A stretch of DNA of 64,000 nt from Pseudoflavitalea rhizosphaerae (GTDB lineage: Bacteria > Bacteroidota > Bacteroidia > Chitinophagales > Chitinophagaceae). Where the stretch lies: assembly GCF_003991355.1 (NCBI RefSeq), contig NZ_RCSU01000004.1, forward strand, positions 1 to 64,000, given 5' to 3'. Position numbers and translations under genes: made by a program. The notes beneath the pieces were generated by a model. The model did no database searches and was not told where the DNA came from. It saw nothing but the letters and a program-made list of their open reading frames with translations. Positions within the stretch are counted from its first letter, which is position 1, and every line of letters begins with the position of its first letter. Positions 1 to 9,115 of the stretch are shown here, piece after piece.

Positions 1-28
1 CAATGCGGGAGAGTAGGTAGCTGCCATA
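1..28 (+). rRNA. rrf: 5S ribosomal RNA, 3' end only
   Basis: The first bases carry the typical 3' end of a Bacteroidota 5S rRNA (the segment containing GCGGGAGAGTAGGTAGCTGCC). The rest of the gene lies left of the window. A strong intrinsic terminator follows directly, as expected at the end of an rRNA operon. The exact 3' end is estimated. Confidence 0.8.
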
Positions 29-38
29 TTTATTAGCC

Positions 39-75
39 AAAAGCCTTGCAATCTGTTTTGCAAGGCTTTTGACGT
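39..75 (+). terminator. Intrinsic terminator of the rRNA operon
   Basis: A perfect 12-bp inverted repeat (39-50 with 59-70) encloses an 8-base loop. The descending arm ends in four T, with a further T run after GACG. It lies about 10 bases after the 5S 3' end. Confidence 0.8.
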
Positions 76-151
76 TTTTAGACCTCAGTAACCTGATCTC
101 TCCCCTGGCATAATATTAATACAGCTGTTCTCATCAACCAATCAGCCTGTT

Positions 152-1249
152 ATGCCTTCCAATCCACAGCCATTTTATTTTCGCCTGACCATGGTGCTCC
201 TGATGCTGGTGCTGATCTCAGCCATCATCTACCTGGGACAAGACCTGGTAGTACCATTATCACTCGCTACCCTGATCGCTATTCTCCTTATTCCGGTTTG
301 CCAATGGCTCCAGAAAAAGGGGATCCCTAAAGTACCCGCCATCCTCATTGCCTTATTGATCACCGTGATCTTTATCGGCGGGATCATCTGGTTCCTCTCT
401 TCACAAGTGGCTTCCTTTCTGCAGGATTCCGACCAGATAAGAAAAGGGATCGATGCGCATTTGATTAATCTGCAGAACTGGGTCCGTCAGCAATTCAAAT
501 TATCACCGGCTGAACAGCAGGATCTTCTGCAACAGGCAGGCAGTTCCCTGAAAGATTCCGGAAAGTCCGCATTTGGAGGAACAGTGGCATCCCTGAAGAA
601 TATGCTGGTGCTGATTACCCTATTACCGATTTACACTTTTCTATTATTATATTATCGCAGCCTCATCAGGCAATTCCTCATCGATGTATTCAGCAATGCT
701 CCCAAAAAACGCGTGGCTGAGATCATCGGAGAATCCAGGGTAGTGGTGCAGGCATATATGTTCGGGCTTATCATCGAGATGATGATCGTTGCAGTGTTGG
801 GTGCTGTTGGTTTCTTAATCATCGGAATTAAGTACGCTGTTTTCCTGGCGGTGTTTTGTGCTGTTCTGAATCTCCTTCCGTATGTTGGAATGTTGATCGC
901 CTCCATTTTTTGCGTACTCATCACGCTCACTACTTCCCAACAGTTCAGTGATATTATCTGGTTGATGGTAGTAGTATTGCTGGTGCAGTTCATTGATAAT
1001 AATATCATCCTGCCGCGTATCGTTGGCTCCAAAGTGAAGCTGAATGCACTGATGACCATTATCGGCGTAGTAATTGGAGGACTGCTATGCGGTATTGCCG
1101 GCATGTTCATTTCCATTCCGGCTATCGCTATACTGAAGATCATTTTCGATAGAGTAGACGGCCTGCAACCCTGGGGCCGATTATTGGGTGATGAAGAAAA
1201 CGAACACCCAAAGAATAAACGCCTGCTGCAAAACAAGAAACCAGCATAA
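152..1249 (+). CDS. AI-2E family transporter (PerM-like membrane protein)
   Basis: This is a 365-residue polytopic membrane protein. Hydrophobic pairs lie near residues 10-45 and 58-85, a soluble stretch at about 90-140, then a cluster of membrane segments from about 150 to 335. The family signatures are visible: an NLLPYVG motif near residue 240 and an ILPRIVGSKVKLNAL segment followed by a Gly-rich helix near 285-310. Length is normal for the family (about 350). Members include the AI-2 exporter TqsA but also Na+/H+ antiporters and proteins of unknown substrate, so the substrate cannot be named. It stands alone between the rRNA terminator and a convergent gene. The ATG at 152 is the first in frame. 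Confidence 0.9.
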   Translation: MPSNPQPFYFRLTMVLLMLVLISAIIYLGQDLVVPLSLATLIAILLIPVCQWLQKKGIPKVPAILIALLITVIFIGGIIWFLSSQVASFLQDSDQIRKGIDAHLINLQNWVRQQFKLSPAEQQDLLQQAGSSLKDSGKSAFGGTVASLKNMLVLITLLPIYTFLLLYYRSLIRQFLIDVFSNAPKKRVAEIIGESRVVVQAYMFGLIIEMMIVAVLGAVGFLIIGIKYAVFLAVFCAVLNLLPYVGMLIASIFCVLITLTTSQQFSDIIWLMVVVLLVQFIDNNIILPRIVGSKVKLNALMTIIGVVIGGLLCGIAGMFISIPAIAILKIIFDRVDGLQPWGRLLGDEENEHPKNKRLLQNKKPA

Positions 1250-1366
1250 GATTGTAAAACTACCGGTATTATACCGGTTCCGTATAAACGACAATTGTTG
1301 ACCTGTTGCCTGCCAGTACAGATAGCAGAGCTGTAGAAGATCTCAACAAGTGGAAAAGAAATGAGA

Positions 1367-1855
1367 TCAGCTCTTAACCCTGAAAGACCAGGTGAACCTG
1401 AACTCCGCTACTTTCTCTCCAGCTTCATTCAATCCTTCTGACAAAGCAGTAAAGGTCTGAGGCGCTCCTGTATCGATGGCATTGGCAACTGCTTCCTGCA
1501 TGGTTTCCCCATCAGCACAGGTGAAATAAGTTCTGCCGGTTGCTTTCTTGAAATAATCCGACTCCATTTTCACAATCAGCATACTCACGGACTGTTTCCG
1601 TTTATAGATCAGGCTCATGGCCAGTGCGCCGGTACTCAGTTCCGCCGCCATGGCCAGACAGGCGAAATAAGTACTGCGGAACGGATTCTGTGTACCCCAT
1701 CGATAAGGAACAGATACCCTGCAATGCCGGTTACTCATCTCACGGATACGAACACCTGAAAAGAAAGCTGCAGGTAATTTCATCAGGAGAAAAAGACGCA
1801 GCTTGATCGGGTGATTGGCCAGTCTGATGAATTCAGGAGATGAAGTTACAGGCAT
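1367..1855 (-). CDS. DUF4442 protein (hotdog-fold thioesterase-like)
   Basis: A 162-residue soluble protein matching the DUF4442 family. The N-terminal half has the family pattern KLPAAFFSGVRI, then PYRWGTQNPFRSTYFACLAMAAE, in which the NPFRS and AAELSTG stretches are the hallmark. The family adopts the hotdog fold of acyl-CoA thioesterases, but a reaction has not been set for most members. It faces the AI-2E gene convergently and is divergent from the phosphatase gene at 2026. There is no signal peptide, so it is cytoplasmic. No catalytic residue can be assigned with certainty. Confidence 0.85.
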   Translation of the reverse strand: MPVTSSPEFIRLANHPIKLRLFLLMKLPAAFFSGVRIREMSNRHCRVSVPYRWGTQNPFRSTYFACLAMAAELSTGALAMSLIYKRKQSVSMLIVKMESDYFKKATGRTYFTCADGETMQEAVANAIDTGAPQTFTALSEGLNEAGEKVAEFRFTWSFRVKS

Positions 1856-2025
1856 AGCAATATTGGTTTGATTTCATACTAAATATATAACTATCCCGGG
1901 AATCAATCACAGAGTCCCTAATTCCAGCAACCATTGAATTCACGGAGAATTAAGATTATTTTGATAATTTGACAATATTGCATGAATACCTTCATCTATT
2001 GATTAATCAACCAACGATCTCCTGT

Positions 2026-3852
2026 ATGCGAGGAATTCTTTTACTGCTCTTACTGGCAGGCCTTTCAGCCCGTTGCCAGCCAATAGGTTACAACACATCC
2101 AATGCACATGCCCACAATGACTATGAACAACCCATTCCATTTTTCGATGCCATAAGCCAGCAATTCGGAAGCATCGAAGCAGATGTTTTCTACCAGGCAG
2201 ATCGGGAAGAGCTATGGGTGGCGCATACGGAAGCAGCACTGAAAATGCAGAAACGCTCTCTCGACAGTCTTTACCTTATCCCGCTGGCCAAACAGATCCT
2301 TCAGCATAATGGATATGTCTGGACAGACCGCACACGCAAACTGCAACTGATGATCGATCTGAAAACTCCCGCCGCGCCAACGCTCAGTCTGCTGATCAAA
2401 AAACTGGAAAAATATCCGGAGATCATCAACTGTCCTGTTTTGCGGATCGTGATTTCCGGAAACAGGCCCGATCCTTCTCTCTATCATTCCTTTCCTTCAT
2501 TTATCTGGTTCGATGGAAATATTGGTACGCAATACAGCACAACTGCATTGAGCAGGATAGCAATGCTGAGTGCGCCCTTACAGCAATTCACTTCCTGGAA
2601 CGGAAAAGGACGTATCCCTGAAAAAGAAATGCAGCCATTGGTGCAGGCAATAGCCGAAGCTCATGCTTTGCAAAAACCTGTGAGGTTCTGGGGATCGCCG
2701 GACAATATCAATACATGGTATACCATGATGCGTTTAAAAGTTGATTTCATCAATACAGATCGTATTCAGCCTTTGGCGGATTTTCTCAATACATTGCCGC
2801 AAAGGGTTGCGCTTAACAACAGACCGCATGAAGTGTACAAACCCACTTTCAAGTCCGATGGCATTAACAAGCCTGCGAAGAATATCATCCTGCTGATCGG
2901 CGATGGAATGGGGCTACCACAGATCTATGCAGCTTGCACAGCCAATCACGGACAGCTGAGTTTGTTCAATATGCGGAATACAGGTTTGTCGAAAACCAGT
3001 TCGCATGATCATTACATTACGGATTCCGCACCTGGCTCCACTGCGTTATCCACCGGGGAAAAAACGAATAACCGATTTGTGGGTGTGGACCATACCGGCG
3101 CAAAACTGGCTGCGATACCTGAACTGATCCATCCCAAAATGGTGAGCGGTATTGTTAGTTCTGGAGATATCACTGATGCCACTCCTGCGGATTTCTATGC
3201 GCATCGAATGGCGAGAGACAGCGCTGTAGCCATTTTCGGAGACCTGGCAGCTTCACCTCTTCAACTGGTGATGGGTGCCGGAAACAGGAACTTCAACCAG
3301 CAAATCAAGCAATCTGTACAGCGATGCGGGTTTTTGATAACAGGAAATCTGGACAGTGTTCCTGCCGCAACAAAACAAAAATGGATAGTGATGGATACGC
3401 TGGCAGGCAAGCCTGCAGCCAATGGGCGTGGTGATTGGCTGAGCAAGGCATTCAGTAAATCACTCGGCATCCTCTCGTCCTCAAGCAAAGGATTTTTCCT
3501 GATGACAGAAGGCGCGCAGATCGATCATGGCGGTCATGATAACAACCTGCACTGGCTCGTTACAGAAATGCTCGACTTTGATCAGGTGGTAGGCAAGGCC
3601 CTAGAGTTCGCAGATAAGAACGGTGAAACATTGGTGATAGTTACGGCTGATCATGAAACTGGCGGGCTAACTTTGTTGGAAGGGGATTATGAAACAGGTT
3701 CGGTAAATGGACAATTTTCCACAGATGATCATACAGCTTTGCCGGTACCTGTATTCGCCTATGGACCTCAGTCCCATTTGTTCAGAGGCGTTTACGAGAA
3801 TACTGAAATATTCCATAGGATCATGGAAGCGCTGGGACTGAAAAAGAAATAG
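2026..3852 (+). CDS. Fusion of a PI-PLC-like phosphodiesterase domain with alkaline phosphatase (lipoprotein)
   Basis: The protein has 608 residues from the chosen ATG at 2026. The frame is open back to a TTG at 1969, but only the later start gives a lipoprotein signal (LLLLLLAGLSARC, lipidated Cys 17). Residues 25-255 form a PI-PLC/glycerophosphodiesterase-like TIM-barrel domain (NAHAHNDYE at 26-34; EADVF at 51-55; HTE at 67-69). Residues 285-605 form an alkaline phosphatase domain: IGDGMG at 291-296, nucleophile Ser 334 in TDSAPGST, EGAQIDHGGHDN at 495-506 and TADHETGG at 540-547. All metal ligands expected of the phosphatase are visible. It probably takes phosphate from organic phosphodiesters by acting in two steps at the cell surface or in the periplasm; that coupling is inferred. 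Confidence 0.9.
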   Translation: MRGILLLLLLAGLSARCQPIGYNTSNAHAHNDYEQPIPFFDAISQQFGSIEADVFYQADREELWVAHTEAALKMQKRSLDSLYLIPLAKQILQHNGYVWTDRTRKLQLMIDLKTPAAPTLSLLIKKLEKYPEIINCPVLRIVISGNRPDPSLYHSFPSFIWFDGNIGTQYSTTALSRIAMLSAPLQQFTSWNGKGRIPEKEMQPLVQAIAEAHALQKPVRFWGSPDNINTWYTMMRLKVDFINTDRIQPLADFLNTLPQRVALNNRPHEVYKPTFKSDGINKPAKNIILLIGDGMGLPQIYAACTANHGQLSLFNMRNTGLSKTSSHDHYITDSAPGSTALSTGEKTNNRFVGVDHTGAKLAAIPELIHPKMVSGIVSSGDITDATPADFYAHRMARDSAVAIFGDLAASPLQLVMGAGNRNFNQQIKQSVQRCGFLITGNLDSVPAATKQKWIVMDTLAGKPAANGRGDWLSKAFSKSLGILSSSSKGFFLMTEGAQIDHGGHDNNLHWLVTEMLDFDQVVGKALEFADKNGETLVIVTADHETGGLTLLEGDYETGSVNGQFSTDDHTALPVPVFAYGPQSHLFRGVYENTEIFHRIMEALGLKKK

Positions 3853-3943
3853 CAGGACTTATTGTTTCTAATAAGATTCTAATGTTTTCCGCATCGGCAT
3901 GGTTTTACCTTTAAACACAGCAGTGATCATCTAAATTGCCGGA

Positions 3944-4168
3944 ATGCAGGAAATCAAGATCAGCAACAAGCAGGAATATCTCGATAAGAAATACCCCTTT
4001 TCATCCATCCCCTCACTAATGGATAAGCGCTATTGCATGCAATGCAAGAACGAGATCATAGTAGGGGAATACAAGGTTTATAGAGATGAACAGGGCAAGG
4101 AGACCATTTGTTGCCCTAATGCGCCTGCCTGCAACGGAACGGTGATAGACTGGTACAAACTCCATTAG
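3944..4168 (+). CDS. Small Cys-rich hypothetical protein
   Basis: A 74-residue protein of unknown function. It has a CMQC pair at residues 31-34 and a second Cys group (ICCPNAPAC) near 56-64, which together look like a zinc-ribbon-type metal site. It ends in an aromatic WYKLH tail. It lies 91 bp downstream of the phosphatase gene on the same strand and is followed by a strong bidirectional terminator, which supports it being a transcribed gene. The ATG at 3944 is used. No function is assigned. Confidence 0.65.
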   Translation: MQEIKISNKQEYLDKKYPFSSIPSLMDKRYCMQCKNEIIVGEYKVYRDEQGKETICCPNAPACNGTVIDWYKLH

Positions 4169-4192
4169 TTCTTATTTCCGGCAAAACAAGAA

Positions 4193-4212
4193 GCCGCCGT
4201 ATAAACGGCGGC
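4193..4212. terminator. Bidirectional intrinsic terminator
   Basis: A perfect 8-bp GC-rich stem (4193-4200 with 4205-4212) with an ATAA loop lies between two convergent genes. On the minus strand it is followed by a TTCTTGTTTT tract, so it fits best as the terminator read from the plus-strand gene side and also stops yiaA readthrough. Confidence 0.65.
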
Positions 4213-4242
4213 CTTCGACCGAAAGAAACCATCCATGGATAG

Positions 4243-4692
4243 TTAGTTGATCATTCCCTGATCATTTTTATTGGAAGGGAGTTGATTGTTCTTTTTTTCC
4301 GCGGATTTCATATCCCGGATATTCTTCTGCACGGCAATAGCGCCAAACAGCCCCAGCGTATAGGCCATACCGTAAAAACCTTTCTCGCTACGCGCAAGGT
4401 CTGCATTCCACAGGCCGATGATAAGCAACAGAATGGAAAGCACGGTAGTGAACCATGACAATCCGTAATAAATATTGGTAACGGGAATACCCTCCAGTTG
4501 GTCCCGTACAGCTTTTTGTACGGAGATGGCGGAGAAAAGGCCGAACATCAGCACGGTGAAATAGTATCCTTTTTCATTCAACTGCATATCGGCATTCCAT
4601 AATCCGATATTGAAAGCAGTAACACCTGTTAAAAGCGCCACCCATGAAGCGGCAATGAAAGCGCCTGAAGGCATCAGCGTTTTAGGTTCCAT
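4243..4692 (-). CDS. yiaA: YiaA/YiaB family inner-membrane protein
   Basis: A 149-residue protein with four predicted membrane helices arranged as two copies of a two-helix unit: residues about 10-60 and 75-125. Each unit carries the same IGLWNAD motif followed by EKGYYF or EKGFYG, and then a GLFxAIxVQKxxRD segment. This is the YiaA/YiaB two-helix domain. Its role is unknown; the family is often linked to stress conditions. The next gene upstream on the same strand is a Crp/Fnr regulator 82 bp away, which may control it. The C-terminus is polar and Lys/Asn-rich. Confidence 0.88.
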   Translation of the reverse strand: MEPKTLMPSGAFIAASWVALLTGVTAFNIGLWNADMQLNEKGYYFTVLMFGLFSAISVQKAVRDQLEGIPVTNIYYGLSWFTTVLSILLLIIGLWNADLARSEKGFYGMAYTLGLFGAIAVQKNIRDMKSAEKKNNQLPSNKNDQGMIN

Positions 4693-4774
4693 TTTTGTTG
4701 TTTTAAGTGGAACAAAACTATACTGCGGCCTTCGTTCAGGTTTTGACCATTGTCAAAAATGAAAATCGTAAATG

Positions 4775-5338
4775 TTAAAGCCGGCTTCTTACACGGCTTA
4801 GGGTTTCCTGCGAGATACCCAGGAAGGAGGCGATATACCCCAGCGGCACCCGTTCGATGATCTCCGGAGTTTCTGTTAACAGCTTCTCATATCTTTCTGC
4901 GGCTGTGCGGAACTGTGAGTTCACGAACCGCCCTTCCAAACGGATATAATATTTCTCGTAAGCGATACGCAGCAACCTTTCGGCTTCCCGGTACTGGTCC
5001 ACCAGTTTATTGAGTGCATCTTTGGAAATGCTCCAGAGTATTGAGCCTTCCATCAGTTGGATATTTTCTACAGCGGGCTCCTGGGTAATGAAACTATGGA
5101 AAGATGTAACGAAGTCATTCTCGAAACCAAACCAGTGGGTGATCTCCTTGCCATCGAGGTTGTAGAAACCACGGAGACAGCCCTGCTCCAGGAAGTACAG
5201 GTGACGGCAGATCTTTCCTTCTTCGATCAGGAATTCATTCCTGGGCAACACTACCCTGGTGAACTGCGATTCAAGATGCTGCTGCATTTCTTCACTCACA
5301 TAATGGAGCTGCTGAAGTCTTTTGATGAGTTGCTGCAT
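4775..5338 (-). CDS. Crp/Fnr family transcriptional regulator
   Basis: A 187-residue protein with an N-terminal cyclic-nucleotide-binding-type beta barrel. Its EEGKICRHLYFLEQGCLRGF stretch lies near residues 39-58 and is followed by the dimer helix. A short C-terminal winged helix carries the recognition region PLGYIASFLGISQETLSRVRSRL. This short form is common in Bacteroidota, where the effector is mostly unknown; the phosphate-binding Arg of true cAMP sites is not obvious. It lies directly upstream of yiaA on the same strand, so the pair may form a unit. A terminator just upstream (5392-5419) separates it from the thioredoxin operon. Confidence 0.9.
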   Translation of the reverse strand: MQQLIKRLQQLHYVSEEMQQHLESQFTRVVLPRNEFLIEEGKICRHLYFLEQGCLRGFYNLDGKEITHWFGFENDFVTSFHSFITQEPAVENIQLMEGSILWSISKDALNKLVDQYREAERLLRIAYEKYYIRLEGRFVNSQFRTAAERYEKLLTETPEIIERVPLGYIASFLGISQETLSRVRSRL

Positions 5339-5391
5339 TGGGGCAGGGGATAAAGATGAGCGGCAAATTTACAATTTGTCAGTTAATGTTA

Positions 5392-5419
5392 AAGGGCCGA
5401 CCTTTTCAGATCAGCCCTT
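5392..5419 (-). terminator. Terminator of the SusCD/thioredoxin operon
   Basis: Read on the minus strand, a stem of about 11 pairs (outer arms AAGGGC and GCCCTT, inner pairs with two G-T wobbles) closes a six-base loop. It begins 24 bases after the stop of the two-thioredoxin gene at 5443 and precedes the Crp/Fnr gene. Confidence 0.6.
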
Positions 5420-5442
5420 CCTGAATTTTATACTACCGAGGC

Positions 5443-7872
5443 TCATTTCCAAAGACTCTCCGGCGCTTTGCCTGCTTTCAACGAGGCTGTGTTCTCTGCA
5501 AACAATTTGGTTTTTAAGGATGGAACTTTTGCCAGCTCCTGCTCGTAGATCTTCACTGCTTCGTTCTGTTTTCCATTTTTGAACAACAGTCCGGCATATA
5601 CGCCTTCAGTGGAGAAATGAGAGAAGATGTCCCTGGCTTTCTTTGCCCAGCTCAGGCCGCGTTGGAGTATGGCTTTCTCAGTGGAATTTAAGTAGATGGA
5701 CTCTGCGGCATCGCGCAGGAAATAAGCCCAGCTAACGGCATCACCTAACCGGAAAATGTCTTTCATCATAGCCCAATTGTCTACTTTTGTTGAGTCTGCT
5801 TTTCCGGAGAGATAGGGCTCCATGTATTTATCGAATTTTGGTTTGTTCTCAGCGATCATTTGATTAGGGTCCCTTTTGAACAAACCATTCTCTACGTAAT
5901 CTGTTACAGCTGCATTGAATTTTTTAGCATCATAATTCTTTGCATAGTAATCCAGTTTCACTTTACGGTAAACGGCTTCCTTGTCTGGACTTTTGAGCAG
6001 GGTGGCCAATTGTTTCATACAGGCTTCAGCCTTGCTCAGTTCCTGTTCTTTTTTATTGGGTACGATGTTTTTCAGAATATAATTGTTCACGCCAAACTGC
6101 ATGATATAGAGTGAAGGTGCTCTGGATGCCCCGATACTATCGATAGCCGCATGGTGCTGAATTACATATTTGTACAAATGACCATCAGGAATGTACTGTA
6201 CAGCAATATAGGAAGCAAGGAGTTTAGCCCAAGTTTCTTTTTCCTGCAGGTCTGCTGCATTCAGCATAGGGAATAATTCTTCTATCAGTTCTCCGCAGGG
6301 CAGTTCCGTTGCCTGTCTTTTTTTGAGGTAACCTAGAAGGAAATCTTTGCTGTGGTTGCCAGCCTTGTATTCATCCATCCATTTGGCAAGCGGCTTAGGA
6401 TCATTCTTTTCTGCAATGGCAATATTGGCTTCTTTAAGAAAAGCCTCTGCGGGCATATAACCGGTGGTGCGATAGATCAATTCCCCGTCACTGTTGATGA
6501 AGAGATAGGTAGGATAGGCTTTGGCGTTATATTTATTGGAGAGTCCGATGCCTTCACCTTTCTCAGCATCTATTTTGTAATTGATGAAATTGGCATTGAA
6601 TACATTGCCCACCTGTTGTTGGGGGAATACTTCAGCAGCCATTTTCTTACAGGGGCCGCACCAGGAAGTGTACACATCTATAAAAATGGCTTTCTTTTCC
6701 TTTTTAGCCAATTCCTGGATTTCCTTCCAGCTGCCAGAGCTGAAATGGATGCCCGCAGCAGTATTTGCTTGTGATTTGTACTCTTCCAGCAATTTCCTTG
6801 AGGGCTCGATCATTTCGGGTTTTATATCCAGGAATTGATTCTGCTCCATCGATTTGATAGCTGCTTCCTGTAATTCGATGGCTTTTTTGGCATCTCCGTT
6901 CTTGAACCAGGCTTTTGCCAATAGAGATAATGCTGATCTGTCCGTTGCTTCGCTGCGGGCAGCAACCTGCTCCGCCATTTTAAGGGCAAGCGGGTAATTC
7001 ACTGCACTACCACTGTCCAGCGCAAAAGAGGCCATGCCCATCAGCGTTAGTGGCGCATTATGATATTTCTTCAGGTATTGCTCTCCCAGATGGCCTGCCA
7101 GTTCAGGGTTTTTCCTGGAGTAGACCTCAAAGCGAAGACCATCATAGAAATCTGCCAGGTTGGGTCTGATGCTTTCCAGTGTATCCATGTAGGGAATCAT
7201 CTTCAGGAATTCTCTATCATCCCATAATTTCCTGAAGGGCTTGAAAACGGCGCGGTACGCTTCACCTTCTTTTTTGGAATCCTCAGCCATCTTTTTTTGA
7301 GCGGCAGCATCGAACTTATTTTTCACGACCAATTCCAATGGTTCTTCCACTGCCGCCGGATGTCCGATCCAGGCAATCTTCTGGTCACGGTCAATGATAT
7401 AGGCTTTTGGGATACCTTCAAAACCTGTGGGCTTGATCCAGGTACTCCACATGGTGGTATCACGTGTGTCTATACCAACTGCATAGTCCATACCATCGCC
7501 CAGCCTTTCTACAAAATGTTCCACCTTGGGTACATAATCCGCATTCTTGTTTTTCGAATAGGCCAACTCGTTAGTATTGATGCTGAACACCGTGGCTTTC
7601 CCCTTGTACTTGTTGGCTACTGCACTGAGATGGGGCATGGCGCCACGGCAGGGGCCGCACCAGGTAGCCCAGAATTCCACTACGTATACTTTTCCTTTCT
7701 CAAATGATTTCACCTCTTCCCCTTTTATCCATTTTGCTGTAACAATTTCCGGGGCCGGCATTCCGGGCTTCAGGGTGGCATCGGGTGTGAAATCCTGGGC
7801 TATCGTTGCGTTTGCTGCCAGTCCAAAACAGGCGGCAGTGAATAGTGATCTTATGATTGTTTTCTGAAACAT
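5443..7872 (-). CDS. Secreted protein with two thioredoxin domains
   Basis: An 809-residue periplasmic protein with a signal peptide ending near residue 25. Residues about 33-180 form a TlpA/redoxin-like domain with the CGPC active site at 72-75. A helical, TPR-like region follows (about 200-365). A second thioredoxin domain spans about 375-490, with CGPC at 405-408 and the cis-Pro in YPTYLF. A long helical region without a recognised family covers 500-809. Two complete CXXC sites in one chain suggest relayed thiol-disulfide exchange, but the direction (reducing or oxidising) cannot be read. It is the last gene of the ECF-controlled SusCD operon and lies 36 bp after the TlpA gene. Confidence 0.85.
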   Translation of the reverse strand: MFQKTIIRSLFTAACFGLAANATIAQDFTPDATLKPGMPAPEIVTAKWIKGEEVKSFEKGKVYVVEFWATWCGPCRGAMPHLSAVANKYKGKATVFSINTNELAYSKNKNADYVPKVEHFVERLGDGMDYAVGIDTRDTTMWSTWIKPTGFEGIPKAYIIDRDQKIAWIGHPAAVEEPLELVVKNKFDAAAQKKMAEDSKKEGEAYRAVFKPFRKLWDDREFLKMIPYMDTLESIRPNLADFYDGLRFEVYSRKNPELAGHLGEQYLKKYHNAPLTLMGMASFALDSGSAVNYPLALKMAEQVAARSEATDRSALSLLAKAWFKNGDAKKAIELQEAAIKSMEQNQFLDIKPEMIEPSRKLLEEYKSQANTAAGIHFSSGSWKEIQELAKKEKKAIFIDVYTSWCGPCKKMAAEVFPQQQVGNVFNANFINYKIDAEKGEGIGLSNKYNAKAYPTYLFINSDGELIYRTTGYMPAEAFLKEANIAIAEKNDPKPLAKWMDEYKAGNHSKDFLLGYLKKRQATELPCGELIEELFPMLNAADLQEKETWAKLLASYIAVQYIPDGHLYKYVIQHHAAIDSIGASRAPSLYIMQFGVNNYILKNIVPNKKEQELSKAEACMKQLATLLKSPDKEAVYRKVKLDYYAKNYDAKKFNAAVTDYVENGLFKRDPNQMIAENKPKFDKYMEPYLSGKADSTKVDNWAMMKDIFRLGDAVSWAYFLRDAAESIYLNSTEKAILQRGLSWAKKARDIFSHFSTEGVYAGLLFKNGKQNEAVKIYEQELAKVPSLKTKLFAENTASLKAGKAPESLWK

Positions 7873-7908
7873 TTTATTCTGATTGTAGGTTCAAAATCAC
7901 AAATGGAA

Positions 7909-9024
7909 TTATGGAATGATCTCGGCGAGTTTCTTTGCAAGGTTTTCTCCGCGCAGGTTTTGAGCGATGATCTTTCCCTGTGGATCGAGGAGAAAGTTCT
8001 GGGGAATGGCGATAATGCCATATTCTTTAGCCGCCTGGTTGTCGAATCCTTTCAGGTCGCTTAGATGTGTCCAGGGCATGCCATCTTCTTTGATAGCTTT
8101 CAGCCAGGCGTCTTTCTTTTGGTCGAGAGAAATAGCTACAACATCAAAATTCTTATTCTTGAACTGATTGTAAGCTTTGAGTACATGAGGGTTTTCTGCT
8201 CTGCAGGGGCCACACCAACTGGCCCAGAAATCCACCAGTACATATTTCCCTCTGAAGCTTTCCAGGCTAACAGGTTTGCCTTCTGTATCATTCATCACAA
8301 AATTGATGAAGGGCTGCCCGGGTTGCAGTCTTTTAGCAATCGCCAGTCTGTCAGCCATCTTCCGGCCATCGGCAGAACTTTTCAACTCATCGGTCATGGC
8401 ATTGTACAAGGGCTCAAATTCTGGTACATCGATGATCACTGCCCTGTCTTTCATCATGCTGAGAGTAACCCAGGAGCCGGGATTGTTCTTAATGAACTCA
8501 GTCTCCGTAGCGGTCATCTCTTTACGGATGGCGGCCAGTTGCGGGAAAAGGGCTTCCCTGGCCGCTACGTTATTGTCTTTGAAATACTGGCGCATCTTTT
8601 CACTTAATGGAGCCATTTTATCCCTCAATGGTTTCATGATGGCATTGAACCTGTTGAAATCAGCCTGGGCTATACCACCTCCTTTCACAACGGCTGATTT
8701 AACTTGTTTATCTCCACTGATACTTAACTTTCCTTTTTCCAGGTAAACATCCAGGAGGTCCCGTGTGAACATATCAGTGTTGCCATCGGATTGTTTCAGG
8801 GTAATGGTGGCTTCTGACGGATTCAATACAGTTCCGCTGAAAGAAAATTTCCCTTTTTCAACTACTACGGAATCTGTTTGCATTTGCTTTCCGTTGTTGA
8901 AGCTCAGGAAGGCTTTGGCAGGATAAGCGATATTACTGATTTTGGCGCTTACCTTGAATTTTTGCTGAGCGTTCAGGGCTGAAAGGGAGAACGTTGCAGC
9001 GCATACGAGCATGATGTTTTTCAT
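7909..9024 (-). CDS. TlpA family thiol-disulfide oxidoreductase with N-terminal DUF4369
   Basis: A 371-residue secreted protein with a signal peptide (residues 1-19, cut after LNA). A beta-rich DUF4369-type domain (about 23-115) and a helical linker lead to a C-terminal thioredoxin fold from about residue 235. The active site FWASWCGPC has its Cys at 271 and 274, and a cis-Pro motif (IAIPQNFLLD) is near 345. TlpA-type proteins keep periplasmic or exported thiols reduced. It lies between the SusD gene and the two-thioredoxin gene and is probably co-transcribed with both. Confidence 0.9.
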   Translation of the reverse strand: MKNIMLVCAATFSLSALNAQQKFKVSAKISNIAYPAKAFLSFNNGKQMQTDSVVVEKGKFSFSGTVLNPSEATITLKQSDGNTDMFTRDLLDVYLEKGKLSISGDKQVKSAVVKGGGIAQADFNRFNAIMKPLRDKMAPLSEKMRQYFKDNNVAAREALFPQLAAIRKEMTATETEFIKNNPGSWVTLSMMKDRAVIIDVPEFEPLYNAMTDELKSSADGRKMADRLAIAKRLQPGQPFINFVMNDTEGKPVSLESFRGKYVLVDFWASWCGPCRAENPHVLKAYNQFKNKNFDVVAISLDQKKDAWLKAIKEDGMPWTHLSDLKGFDNQAAKEYGIIAIPQNFLLDPQGKIIAQNLRGENLAKKLAEIIP

Positions 9025-9115
9025 GTGCGAAATTTTGTCCGGCCGCCTGGGCTATCAGGCGACCGGATGAATGAATAAAAAAAGGATGATAAAGCGGTTG
9101 TATATCTACGTTATA

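Noticed and set aside
1262-1278. Terminator after the AI-2E gene
   Set aside because: There is a perfect 7-bp palindrome, but no T run follows on either strand, so it is too weak to call.
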